In this document: piece after piece, positions 1 to 7,054 of the stretch
How the letters are laid out: every line of letters begins with the position of its first letter
Numbering within the stretch: position 1 is the stretch's first letter
Source: Myxococcota bacterium
GTDB lineage: Bacteria > Myxococcota_A > Polyangia > HGW-17 > JAJRWW01
Direction of reading: 5' to 3'
Assembly (NCBI GenBank): GCA_024276595.1
Contig: JAJRWW010000583.1
Span: forward strand, 1 to 22,036
Length of the DNA: 22,036 bases
Program-made: the position numbers and the translations under genes
The notes under the pieces: model-generated
The model's input: the letters and a program-made list of their open reading frames with translations, nothing else
Database searches by the model: none
What the model was told of the DNA's origin: nothing

Positions 1-138
1 GAGCGAAAACCTTACCACCGGTCCAGTGGCGGGAGGCTGCCCAGGGTCGTCTCCGCATCCCGAAGGGGCCAGCGCCAATAACCAGACCGCAGACATCAGG
101 GTCCAGGCCGCCAGAAGGGATCCAGGTCTCGTGCTCAT
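1..138 (-). CDS. Lipoprotein, N-terminal fragment (runs off left edge)
   Basis: The 46 visible codons read inward from an ATG at 138 and stay open to base 1, so the gene is cut by the window edge. The N-terminus is a lipoprotein signal peptide: a short basic start (MSTRPG), a hydrophobic stretch (LLAAWTLMSAVWLLALA) and a lipobox-like PSGC with the putative lipidated Cys at residue 28. A Gly/Asp/Pro-rich tether follows, as is usual for an envelope-anchored protein. An AAGGA ribosome-binding site lies 7 bases upstream of the ATG. The gene starts 45 bases after the deoA stop on the same strand, so cotranscription is likely. The mature domain is outside the window and no function can be given. 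Confidence 0.6.
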   Translation of the reverse strand, partial: MSTRPGSLLAAWTLMSAVWLLALAPSGCGDDPGQPPATGPVVRFSL

Positions 139-183
139 GGAGCCATCCTTGTACGAAAGGTCGCCAGAGGCAACCCCGAGCCG

Positions 184-1500
184 TCAACGCGGCTCGCCGC
201 GCACAACGTCGATGACGAGGGGGCCCTGCTCCACCTCGCCTGAGCCGATGACGTAGGCGCCCAAGATGCGGCCCACCGCCTCGGTGAGACCCTTCTCTTG
301 GTTATATGACAGGGTCACCAGGGGCTCTCCCTCTCGAACCTCATCTCCCACGTGCCTGCGCACGGTGACCCCCACGGCGTGGTCCACTCGATCTGTGGCC
401 ACCCTGCGGCCGGCCCCCAGCAACATGCCGGCAATACCCACCTCGGCGGCGTCGATGGCGTGTACCACCCCTGCCGCGGGCGCGCCCACATGGAGGCTGT
501 GGGCTGCCCGAGGGAGGCGACCGTGGTCCACCAGGGCCTCCGCGTCGCCGCCCTGGGCGGCGACCAGGCCCTGCAGCGTCTCCAGGGCCCTCCCCGAGGA
601 GATGGCCTCGTGGAGGATCTCCCGGGCCTCCTCCGCGCTGCCGGCCTTGCCGCCGAGCAGAAGCATCTCGGCTCCCAGGGCATAGGTCAGCTCCGTCACG
701 TCCTCTGGCCCGCGCCCCTGGAGCACATCCACCGCCTCTACTATCTCGTTGGCGTTGCCCACGGCCTCTCCCAGGGGCTCATCCATGCGGGTGAGCAGGG
801 CGGTGACCTGCTTGCCTGCCCTGGAGCCAATGTCCACCAGGGTCTCGGCCAGCTCCCGGGCCTGGGCCTCGGTCTTCATGAAAGCCCCCGCACCCACCTT
901 CACGTCCAGCACCAGGGCGTCCATGCCCTCGGCCAGCTTCTTGCTCATGATAGAAGACGAAATGAGAGGGACGGAGGGCACCGTCGCGGTAACGTCCCGC
1001 AGGGCGTAGAGCTTGCGGTCCGCAGGGGCCAGGTCCTCGGTCTGCCCGATGAGCGCCAGCCCGTGCTCCAAAACGAGCTCGCAGAACCGCTCCACGGGCT
1101 GGTCCACGGAGAACCCCGGGATGGACTCCAGCTTGTCCAGGGTGCCTCCCGTGTGCCCCAGACCCCGCCCGGAGATCATGGGCACGGGCACTCCGCAGGC
1201 GGCCACCGCCGGCGCCAGGCAGATTGATATCTTGTCCCCGACCCCGCCCGTGGAGTGCTTGTCCACCTTGATGCCAGGAATGGAAGATGTGTCCACCACG
1301 GACCCAGAATGGAGCATGGCGTCCGTCCACACGGAGAGCTCCTCGGGCTCCATCCCGCGGATCATGATGGCCATCGCCAGAGCCGCGGCCTGATAGTCGG
1401 GAATGGAGCCATCGGTGTAGCCAGCAATGAAGTACCTTATCTGCTCCTCCTCCAGCACGCCGCCGTCCCGCTTCACCGCAATGATGTCCTGAACGCGCAT
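184..1500 (-). CDS. deoA: Thymidine (pyrimidine-nucleoside) phosphorylase
   Basis: This 438-residue protein should phosphorolyse thymidine or deoxyuridine to the free base and 2-deoxyribose-1-phosphate in the cytoplasm. Length matches the family (about 430-440). Visible motifs are the phosphate-binding KHSTGGVGDK at residues 81-90, the family signature SGRGLGHTGGT at 110-120 followed by DKLESIPG, and the SSSIMSKKLAEG / DVKVGAGAFM blocks. The residue just before the signature is Met108 (VPVPMISGRG), as in E. coli DeoA, where broad-specificity pyrimidine-nucleoside phosphorylases usually carry Lys. This favours a thymidine phosphorylase, though uridine activity is not excluded. The ATG at 1500 has an AAGGAG site 5 bases upstream. 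A lipoprotein gene follows 45 bases downstream; no other deo gene is adjacent. Confidence 0.95.
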   Translation of the reverse strand: MRVQDIIAVKRDGGVLEEEQIRYFIAGYTDGSIPDYQAAALAMAIMIRGMEPEELSVWTDAMLHSGSVVDTSSIPGIKVDKHSTGGVGDKISICLAPAVAACGVPVPMISGRGLGHTGGTLDKLESIPGFSVDQPVERFCELVLEHGLALIGQTEDLAPADRKLYALRDVTATVPSVPLISSSIMSKKLAEGMDALVLDVKVGAGAFMKTEAQARELAETLVDIGSRAGKQVTALLTRMDEPLGEAVGNANEIVEAVDVLQGRGPEDVTELTYALGAEMLLLGGKAGSAEEAREILHEAISSGRALETLQGLVAAQGGDAEALVDHGRLPRAAHSLHVGAPAAGVVHAIDAAEVGIAGMLLGAGRRVATDRVDHAVGVTVRRHVGDEVREGEPLVTLSYNQEKGLTEAVGRILGAYVIGSGEVEQGPLVIDVVRGEPR

Positions 1501-1554
1501 GGGGCTCCTTGTGCAACAGCTTCCACCGGCGCAGTCTCTGCGACCAGCCCCCGC

Positions 1555-1614
1555 ATAATATCCCGCTCGCCCGCTCGCCGCCAGCCCCGTCCCGGATGCC
1601 AGATCTTCTATTAT
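1555..1614. promoter_or_regulatory. Possible divergent promoter region between deoA and the endonuclease operon
   Basis: The 186 bases from 1501 to 1686 separate the divergent deoA (minus) and the plus-strand operon. Two AT-rich hexamers stand out in the GC-rich background: TATTAT read on the minus strand at 1560-1555, which would give deoA a leader of roughly 50 bases, and TATTAT on the plus strand at 1609-1614. Neither has a good TTGACA-like -35 box at 16-18 bases, so these are -10 candidates only. Confidence 0.25.
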
Positions 1615-1686
1615 GTTGCCTCAGGCTTGGGCACTCCAATAGTATGGGGTCACTGGTTGGTCCGAGACACACCTGGGAGCCACGGC

Positions 1687-1995
1687 GTGACGACACTCCA
1701 CCGCAGCGCGAGCCTTTTGTCTGTGTGGGTGGAGGCAGGGTTGCGCCTGGCGTTCTTGGTCCTCGGGGCAGGGGGCGGAGTCCCATGCGCTGCCCACGCC
1801 CGCCAGGCGGTGGCCCACCTGTTTGTGGGGTTCGCCTGGCCCCTCTCTATTGCCATGCGCTTCTTCGTGGAGCCTCGCCATCGCCCGGCATTCCTCTTCG
1901 ACCTGTCGGATCGTCGCCTCTCGGCGTTGCACGAGCTCGGCGCCCTGTGTGGCCTTGCCAGGGAGCGTGCCCACCAGGCTGGATGCGGCGGGTAG
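1687..1995 (+). CDS. Small hypothetical protein upstream of endonuclease Q
   Basis: From a GTG at 1687 the frame is open for 102 codons and ends with TAG at 1993-1995, three bases before the ATG of the next gene. A GGGAG sequence lies about 8 bases upstream of the GTG. Third codon positions are strongly G/C, like the neighbouring genes, and the opposite-strand reading of the same codon register is an Arg/Pro-rich shadow. The product is hydrophobic in its first half (around LRLAFLVLGAGGG and VAHLFVGFAWPLSIAM) and charged and Leu-rich at the end. I recognise no family or catalytic motif. Tight spacing suggests coupling to the nuclease. It may still be a chance ORF in a leader region. Confidence 0.4.
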   Translation: MTTLHRSASLLSVWVEAGLRLAFLVLGAGGGVPCAAHARQAVAHLFVGFAWPLSIAMRFFVEPRHRPAFLFDLSDRRLSALHELGALCGLARERAHQAGCGG

Positions 1996-1998
1996 CAG

Positions 1999-3300
1999 AT
2001 GTGCCACACCGACCCCCCCCTGCCCCCGAAGGAGATCATCGCAGACCTGCACGTCCACTCGTACCTGTCCAGGGCCACGAGCCGGCAGGCCGAGCTGACA
2101 CACCTAGCCATGTGGGCCCAACGCAAGGGCATCGGCCTGCTGGGCACGGGAGACTTCACCCACCCGGAGTGGCTGGAGCGGATCGAGTCTGACCTGGTGG
2201 CAGTGGGTGACACGGGTCTTTTCTCCCTGCGCCCTGACCTGGCCGTGGAGGTGGGGGCATCGGTGCCTGGCGCCTGCCAGGCGGACGTGCGGTTCGTGCT
2301 GCAGGTGGAGATCAGCTCCATTTACAAGAGGGACGGCCAGGTCCGGAAGGTGCACAACCTGGTCTACTTCCCGGATCTGGACGGGGTGAGGCGCTTTAGG
2401 GAGGCCCTCGGTCGCATCGGCAACCTGGGCTCGGATGGTCGGCCCATACTGCGGCTCGACAGCCGGGACCTGCTGGAGATCACCCTGGAGTCGCACCCGC
2501 GCGGCAAGCTCATACCGGCACATATCTGGACCCCCTGGTTCAGCGTGTTTGGCTCCAAGAGCGGGTTCGACACCCTGGCTGCGTGCTACGGAGACTTGAC
2601 GTCGCACCTGTTCGCCCTGGAGACGGGGCTCTCGTCCGATCCCGCCATGAACTGGCGGGTGAGCGCCCTGGATGACTTTACCTTCGTGTCCAACTCGGAC
2701 GCCCACTCTCCAGGCAAGCTGGGGCGTGAGGCCAACGTCCTCAGGTCGGCGCTCGACTACGACGCGGTGTTCGACGCCCTCGCCGCGGGCACACCCGATG
2801 TCTTCGGGGGCACCCTGGAGCTCTACCCCGAGGAGGGCAAGTACCACCTGGACGGGTGCCGTGGCTGCGGACAGCGGCTGACCCCTGAGCAGACCAGATC
2901 CCTTGGCGGAATCTGTCCCCTGTGCGGGAAGAAGATCACCGTTGGAGTGATGAGCCGGGTGGTGGATCTCGCGGATCGCCCCGCAGGCGTCCGCGCTCCA
3001 GGCGCTGCACCCTTCGAGAGCCTGGTGCCCCTCGGGGAGATCATCGGCGAGTGTCTGGGCCAGGGCCCAGCCACCAAGCGAGTGGTCCGGGCCTACGAGC
3101 ACCTCCTGCACGACCTGGGGCCTGAGCTGGCCATCCTGCGAACCATTCCCCCAGACGCCATAGAGAACGCCGGTGGGGAGCTCCTGGCAGAGGCCATCCG
3201 GCGGGTCCGGGCCCGCGAGGTGCACCTGGAGGCAGGCTACGACGGCGCCTTCGGAAAGGTGCACGTCTTTGGGCCCGGGGAGCGGGAGGGGCTCGCGTAG
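1999..3300 (+). CDS. Endonuclease Q-type PHP-family DNA repair nuclease
   Basis: This 433-residue protein has the plan of endonuclease Q, which nicks DNA 5' to deaminated bases (uracil, hypoxanthine, xanthine) and abasic sites. An N-terminal PHP metal-dependent phosphoesterase domain supplies the metal ligands: DLHVHS (His18, His20), GTGDFTHPEW (Asp52, His55), Glu104 in LQVEIS, His119, His175 in AHIWTPW, and SNSDAHS (Asp234, His236). It is followed by a zinc ribbon with CRGC (Cys287, Cys290) and CPLC (Cys306, Cys309), then a helical C-terminal region. Length agrees with archaeal and Bacillus EndoQ (about 420). The ATG at 1999 is fixed by an in-frame TAG at 1993 and by the short distance to the first conserved motif. 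The ribosome-binding site is weak, so coupling to the preceding small ORF is possible. A general PHP phosphoesterase is the alternative, but the zinc ribbon argues for EndoQ. Confidence 0.85.
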   Translation: MCHTDPPLPPKEIIADLHVHSYLSRATSRQAELTHLAMWAQRKGIGLLGTGDFTHPEWLERIESDLVAVGDTGLFSLRPDLAVEVGASVPGACQADVRFVLQVEISSIYKRDGQVRKVHNLVYFPDLDGVRRFREALGRIGNLGSDGRPILRLDSRDLLEITLESHPRGKLIPAHIWTPWFSVFGSKSGFDTLAACYGDLTSHLFALETGLSSDPAMNWRVSALDDFTFVSNSDAHSPGKLGREANVLRSALDYDAVFDALAAGTPDVFGGTLELYPEEGKYHLDGCRGCGQRLTPEQTRSLGGICPLCGKKITVGVMSRVVDLADRPAGVRAPGAAPFESLVPLGEIIGECLGQGPATKRVVRAYEHLLHDLGPELAILRTIPPDAIENAGGELLAEAIRRVRAREVHLEAGYDGAFGKVHVFGPGEREGLA

Positions 3301-3317
3301 CTTCCCGCCAGGGGAAG
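3301..3317 (+). other. Small hairpin after the endonuclease gene
   Basis: CTTCCC and GGGAAG form a perfect 6-bp stem with a GCCAG loop immediately after the stop codon. No T tract follows, so it is a weak or rho-assisted terminator candidate or an mRNA 3'-end stabiliser. The rest of the 99-base gap to the next gene holds only the ribosome-binding site at 3387-3392. Confidence 0.3.
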
Positions 3318-3399
3318 CATCCATGTCGAGTGCCCGCGGCAGTGGCTATTGCCAATGGCCGCTTGCTGAGAGTACCCTGTGCCCCTGAGGAGCGTGAGC

Positions 3400-4806
3400 A
3401 TGACCGTGAGCAAGACATGCTTCCTTGCGCCAGCCTGCCTGGCGCTGGTTGTCTCTGCCTGCGTGCAGAAGGACCCGGGCAGATCTGGCCCGGGGCGGCG
3501 CCCCCTGACCCGGGCGGAGAAGGAGCGGGTGAAGGCGAACATCCTGAAGGCACCTCCCACCAGGATGAGCCACCGGGTGAACGCGGACCTGGAGGGCAAG
3601 CTCCTGTACCTGGGTTTGGACGCCCCGGCGGGGCCGGTGGTGCCGGGCAAGGCATTCACCGTGACCCACTACTGGAAGGTGAAAAGGAGCGTTCCCGGCT
3701 GGAAGCTCTTCGTGCACACGAACGGGCCCAGGCTCTCCGACTTCCGCAACTTCGACCACGTCCCGGTCTTCGGTCTCTACCCGGTGGGCAAGTGGAAGCC
3801 AGGCGAGATCATCCGAGACCGGCACGCCATCGTGTTGCCAAAGAACACCCGCTACAGGACCCTGGACATCTACGTGGGGATCTGGCGAGGAGGGCGGCGC
3901 TTGAGGGTGCTCTCCGGCAAGACCGACGGGAAGAACCGGATCCTTGCGGCGCGGCTCGTGGTGGGTGTCGGGGGGCGGAGGGCGGCGGCGCCTCGGCCGC
4001 GCTACCTGGTGCGACGGGCCACTGGCAAGATCCTCATAGACGGCAAGGGCGACGAGCCCGACTGGAGGTCCGCACCCTCGACAGGCCCATTCCGCAGCAG
4101 CCTGAAGGGCGAGCCCCTCGAGCCCAAGACCGAGGCCAGGCTCCTTTACGACGACAGGTTCTTGTATGTCCTGTTCACCGCAGAGGACCACGACGTTTGG
4201 GCGACGGTGAGGGAGCCCGACAGCCTCAAGATGTGGACCGAGCAGGCGTTCGAGGTGATGCTGGACGCCGACGGAAGCGGGGCAGAGTACATCGAGCTGC
4301 AGGTAAACCCACTGGGGGTCCTGTTCGACGCCTACCTGCCCAGGCCCGGACAGGCGCAGCGGGACTGGCAGAGCGGTCTTCGGGCAAAGGTGCTCGTCCG
4401 GGGCACTCTGGACAACAGGAACGACAGGGACCAGGGCTGGCAGGCGGAGCTGGCAATACCCCTCTCCGCCGTGGCGGGCAGGAGCAAGGCACCCTTGACC
4501 ATTCCACCGAAGCCCGGGCAGGTGTGGCGCATGAACCTCTTCAGAACCGACCGGCCCGCCCAGGGTGCCCTCGAGGCGTGGGCCTGGGCGCCGCCCTTGC
4601 GGCCGACCTTTCACGCCCTGGACCGCTTCGGAGATCTGGTGTTTGCGGGTCCAGGCGTGGGCAGCGGGAGACCCTCCCCAAGGACCGCGCCGGGCAAGAC
4701 GACCGCGCCGGGCAAGACGACCGCGCCGGGCAAGACGACCGCGCCGGGCAAGACGACCGCCCCGGGCAGGACGGGCGCTCCGAGGCCCACAGGAGGCATG
4801 AAGTGA
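3400..4806 (+). CDS. Lipoprotein with CBM9/DOMON-like carbohydrate-binding domain
   Basis: The 468-residue product starts at the ATG at 3400, chosen over a GTG at 3379 because GAGGAG (3387-3392) sits 7 bases upstream. Residues 1-20 are a lipoprotein signal peptide ending LVVSAC (lipidated Cys21). Residues 60-190 form a predicted beta-sandwich with the pattern VPVFGLYPVGKWKPGEIIRD, resembling accessory domains seen on some glycosyltransferases. Residues about 205-415 look like a family 9 carbohydrate-binding module (ILIDGKGDEPDW, then LLYDDRFLYVLFTAEDHDVWA, then EQAFEVMLDADGSG). The C-terminus is a low-complexity (TAPGKT)n tail encoded by an 18-base tandem repeat. It probably binds glycan at the outer membrane or cell surface; no catalytic residues are evident. 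Its stop overlaps the next gene by 4 bases (GTGA). Confidence 0.8.
   Translation: MTVSKTCFLAPACLALVVSACVQKDPGRSGPGRRPLTRAEKERVKANILKAPPTRMSHRVNADLEGKLLYLGLDAPAGPVVPGKAFTVTHYWKVKRSVPGWKLFVHTNGPRLSDFRNFDHVPVFGLYPVGKWKPGEIIRDRHAIVLPKNTRYRTLDIYVGIWRGGRRLRVLSGKTDGKNRILAARLVVGVGGRRAAAPRPRYLVRRATGKILIDGKGDEPDWRSAPSTGPFRSSLKGEPLEPKTEARLLYDDRFLYVLFTAEDHDVWATVREPDSLKMWTEQAFEVMLDADGSGAEYIELQVNPLGVLFDAYLPRPGQAQRDWQSGLRAKVLVRGTLDNRNDRDQGWQAELAIPLSAVAGRSKAPLTIPPKPGQVWRMNLFRTDRPAQGALEAWAWAPPLRPTFHALDRFGDLVFAGPGVGSGRPSPRTAPGKTTAPGKTTAPGKTTAPGKTTAPGRTGAPRPTGGMK
4684..4773 (+). repeat. 18-bp in-frame tandem repeat (TAPGKT tail)
   Basis: Five head-to-tail copies of the unit ACCGCGCCGGGCAAGACG occur at 4684, 4702, 4720, 4738 and 4756. 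The first four are identical and the last has two substitutions. The unit is a multiple of three and encodes TAPGKT, so copy-number change would alter only the length of the lipoprotein's flexible C-terminal tail. Confidence 0.95.
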
Positions 4807-5672
4807 GACTGCTCTTTAGACTGGCCGGACTGGCCGCTGTGGCGTTGCTCCTGCTCGACTCTGGCTCGGCCTCCAGGGCCGCGCCCGCCGGGACCGCGCC
4901 CGCCGGGGCCGCGCCCGCCGGGGCCGCGCCCGCCGGGGATCGTCCGGCCGGAGAGCGCTCCGTCGGGGATCGGCCCGAGGAGACCTACCCAGAGGATCGC
5001 CCCTTCACCGGGGACCCCGGGGGAGAGCCCCCGCCCCCGCCGGTGCGTCCCAGGGAGCCGGTCCACAGGCGGAGGGCCAGGCCTGCTCGGCCGGCGCGTC
5101 CGACCAGACCCGAGGGGCCAGCGCCTGCTGTCGATCGGGATCTGCTCCGTCCTCGGGGCCCGAACATCATCGCCGGTGGGGTGGGCATGGCCGCGGGCTT
5201 CTCCGAGCCCAGCAACGGCGGCTTCCGGCTGAACCTGGAGTGGTCCTACCAGCTCACCCGCCTGGTGTGGTTCGACGTCATCGGCGGGGTCTCCCTGGGC
5301 GGCAAGTGTCAGGTGCTGGAGCGAGATCTCCAGGACCGGGTGGTGAGCTCTGCCTGCAACCCCTTCGGTGGCGTGGGCGTGGACCTCTTGGCGGGCATCC
5401 AGATGAAGTTCGTCAACATACGGCTCTGGAGGGCGAGCGTGGTTCCCTTCGCGCGTGTGGCCGCTGGTGTGGCGTTCATCGTGGCCGACACCCCCAACGA
5501 TGGAGCCGCCCTTGTGCTGCGCGTGGGGGGTGGGGCCCGATACTACTTCACCAACTGGTTCTCGGTGGGCGGAGAGCTGGCCTTCACCCTGGGTCCCGCT
5601 TTTCGAAACCACATGGATCCAGGCTTTTACGCCAAGCTGGAGCTCCTGGCGGGCGTGGAGTTTCTGCTCTGA
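4803..5672 (+). CDS. Outer-membrane beta-barrel protein with proline/arginine-rich N-terminal linker
   Basis: The 289-residue product starts at the GTG at 4803, which overlaps the preceding stop (GTGA), with a perfect AGGAGG (4791-4796) 6 bases upstream. Residues 1-25 are a Sec signal peptide (MRLLFRLAGLAAVALLLLDSGSAS). Residues about 26-115 are a low-complexity segment: APAG repeats, then Pro/Arg-rich sequence that could touch peptidoglycan or polysaccharide. Residues about 118-289 alternate hydrophobic and polar residues in amphipathic strands rich in Gly and aromatics (GGVGMAAGF, NLEWSYQLTRLVWFDVIGGVSLGG, GGGARYYFTNWFSVGGELAFTLG) and end in hydrophobic residues, typical of a small 8-stranded-type barrel. 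Two Cys (in KCQV and SACN) might form a disulfide. The specific function is unknown. It is coupled to its upstream lipoprotein and downstream CAP-domain protein. Confidence 0.75.
   Translation: MRLLFRLAGLAAVALLLLDSGSASRAAPAGTAPAGAAPAGAAPAGDRPAGERSVGDRPEETYPEDRPFTGDPGGEPPPPPVRPREPVHRRRARPARPARPTRPEGPAPAVDRDLLRPRGPNIIAGGVGMAAGFSEPSNGGFRLNLEWSYQLTRLVWFDVIGGVSLGGKCQVLERDLQDRVVSSACNPFGGVGVDLLAGIQMKFVNIRLWRASVVPFARVAAGVAFIVADTPNDGAALVLRVGGGARYYFTNWFSVGGELAFTLGPAFRNHMDPGFYAKLELLAGVEFLL
4878..4937 (+). repeat. 15-bp in-frame tandem repeat (AAPAG linker)
   Basis: Four copies of GCCGCGCCCGCCGGG start at 4878, 4893, 4908 and 4923; the second differs by one base (Ala to Thr). Each encodes A/T-A-P-A-G, forming the first part of the disordered linker between signal peptide and beta-barrel. 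Confidence 0.9.
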
Positions 5673-6976
5673 GCCTTCGCTCCTTCCTCCTGTGGCTCGG
5701 GCTTGTTGGACCCGCTCTCCAGGCCTGCGCGCCGCAACCAGCGCCCTCGGCCCAGACACACCTGCGCTCCCCGCGGCTTTCGAGAGGGGCAGCTCGTCCC
5801 CTGGCAAGCCCAGGCGGAGGGGTGATCCTGCTCACCAGGCCCGCCACCAGCTATGGCGCCCCGGGGCGCCCCGGAGGCACCCCGCCCCTGCTGCGCTCCC
5901 TCTTCGCGCGCTGCGCCCGGGCCCTGCGGGCAAAGGGGCTGACCCTCGTGCCCGACAGCCGGCTGAGCTTTGCTGCCCGGCCGCTGCTCCGGGTGCAACG
6001 GCTGGACCGTGTTGGCAGCGCCGGGCTGCGGTTCGTGCTGCTCGGCCACGGGGTCGTGGAGCCCCCTGGACGACTCCTCGCCGACACCCTGGGCAGCGGG
6101 ACCGAGGTGCTCCGGTCTCTGCAAGAGCCCGTGGTGCTCGCCGCCTCCTCCGGGCAGCTCAACCGCATCGGCGGTGCCGTGCGACGGCTGGAAAACGGAC
6201 GCCTGCGAGTGGTGGTGATTCTGCTGAGGGGGAGCCTGAGCCTCGACCCGCTGGTACGCGCCCCGGTGCAGGGCGCCACCGTTCTGCTCAGAGGGAGCCT
6301 TGCGGCGGGGTTCGCCTCTCCCACCGCGGTTGTCACCGGGCCAGGGGGGGCCACGGTGCGGGCCCGTCTCACTGCGGCGACCGATGGCACCTTCCACGCG
6401 CTGGTGCCGCTCTCCTCGGGGCGGGGGGTGTACCAGGTGGAGCTGCTGGGAACGGGCCCTCGCGGGCCAGAGGTGCTGGCCAACTTCCCCCTCTTTGTGG
6501 GGGTGCCTCCCCCCACGAGGTTCGTGCTGCCCGTCTCCGGAGGCCGTGCGGTGACGAGGATGCTCCCACAGGAGGTGGAGCGAGACCTGCTGGAGCGTCT
6601 AAATGGAGCCAGGAAGAGGTCCGGGCTCACGGCCCTGGTGCCCAGCGCCGCCCTCACCCGGGTGGCGCGTGGTCACTCCAAGGAGATGTGTCGGGAGAGC
6701 GAGGTGCGTCACTTCTCCCCGGTCACGGGGACTGCCCTGGATCGGGTGAGACGAGCGGGCGTCCGGGCCCTTTGGGTTGGAGAGAACGTGGGGAGCGCCT
6801 CCACCGGCCGGGAGCTGCACCAGAGCTTCTTGCGCAGCCCCGCCCACAGGGCGGCCATGCTGCGACCCTCCATCACCCACGTGGGTGTGGGGGTGTGTAT
6901 CACTCGATCCACGGCGGGCTCGCGCGTGGTGTACGTGACAGAGCTGTTTGTTCGCGCTCCGTCGCCGAGGCGTTGA
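5669..6976 (+). CDS. CAP (SCP/PR-1)-domain lipoprotein, apparent CTG start
   Basis: In the frame ending at 6976 the sequence reads SLRSFLLWLGLVGPALQAC, a complete lipoprotein signal peptide with lipobox LQAC. No ATG, GTG or TTG precedes it nearby in frame; the only fitting initiator is the CTG at 5669, which overlaps the previous stop as CTGA and has GGAG at 5657-5660, 8 bases upstream. The first standard start (GTG at 5822) would delete the signal peptide. From CTG the product is 435 residues with Cys20 lipidated. Residues 40-300 are an unrecognised Leu/Gly-rich region, probably beta-rich. Residues about 302-428 are a CAP domain: LNGARKRSGL near its start, then HFSP, GENVG (371-375), SPAHRAAML (390-398) and a closing VTELFV. 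Bacterial CAP proteins are secreted and mostly of unknown activity. Confidence 0.75.
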   Translation: MSLRSFLLWLGLVGPALQACAPQPAPSAQTHLRSPRLSRGAARPLASPGGGVILLTRPATSYGAPGRPGGTPPLLRSLFARCARALRAKGLTLVPDSRLSFAARPLLRVQRLDRVGSAGLRFVLLGHGVVEPPGRLLADTLGSGTEVLRSLQEPVVLAASSGQLNRIGGAVRRLENGRLRVVVILLRGSLSLDPLVRAPVQGATVLLRGSLAAGFASPTAVVTGPGGATVRARLTAATDGTFHALVPLSSGRGVYQVELLGTGPRGPEVLANFPLFVGVPPPTRFVLPVSGGRAVTRMLPQEVERDLLERLNGARKRSGLTALVPSAALTRVARGHSKEMCRESEVRHFSPVTGTALDRVRRAGVRALWVGENVGSASTGRELHQSFLRSPAHRAAMLRPSITHVGVGVCITRSTAGSRVVYVTELFVRAPSPRR

Positions 6977-7054
6977 CGTGGGCCGCAGGACGTGAGAGAT
7001 CCGGGTGGGTCCCGGTGGCCAGGAGCCTCCGGGCTTTGCAATAAGGAGCCGAGA

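Noticed and set aside
352..1227. 291-codon plus-strand ORF inside deoA
   Set aside because: Antisense shadow. The minus strand encodes a complete thymidine phosphorylase.
1621..2103. 160-codon minus-strand ORF opposite the endonuclease start
   Set aside because: Overlaps the clear PHP-domain coding region and its register lacks the G/C third-position bias, which instead supports the plus-strand frame.
3330..5672. 780-codon plus-strand ORF spanning two genes
   Set aside because: Its first part is a shadow frame of the CBM9-like lipoprotein. Only from GTG 4803, with AGGAGG upstream and a signal peptide, is it coding.
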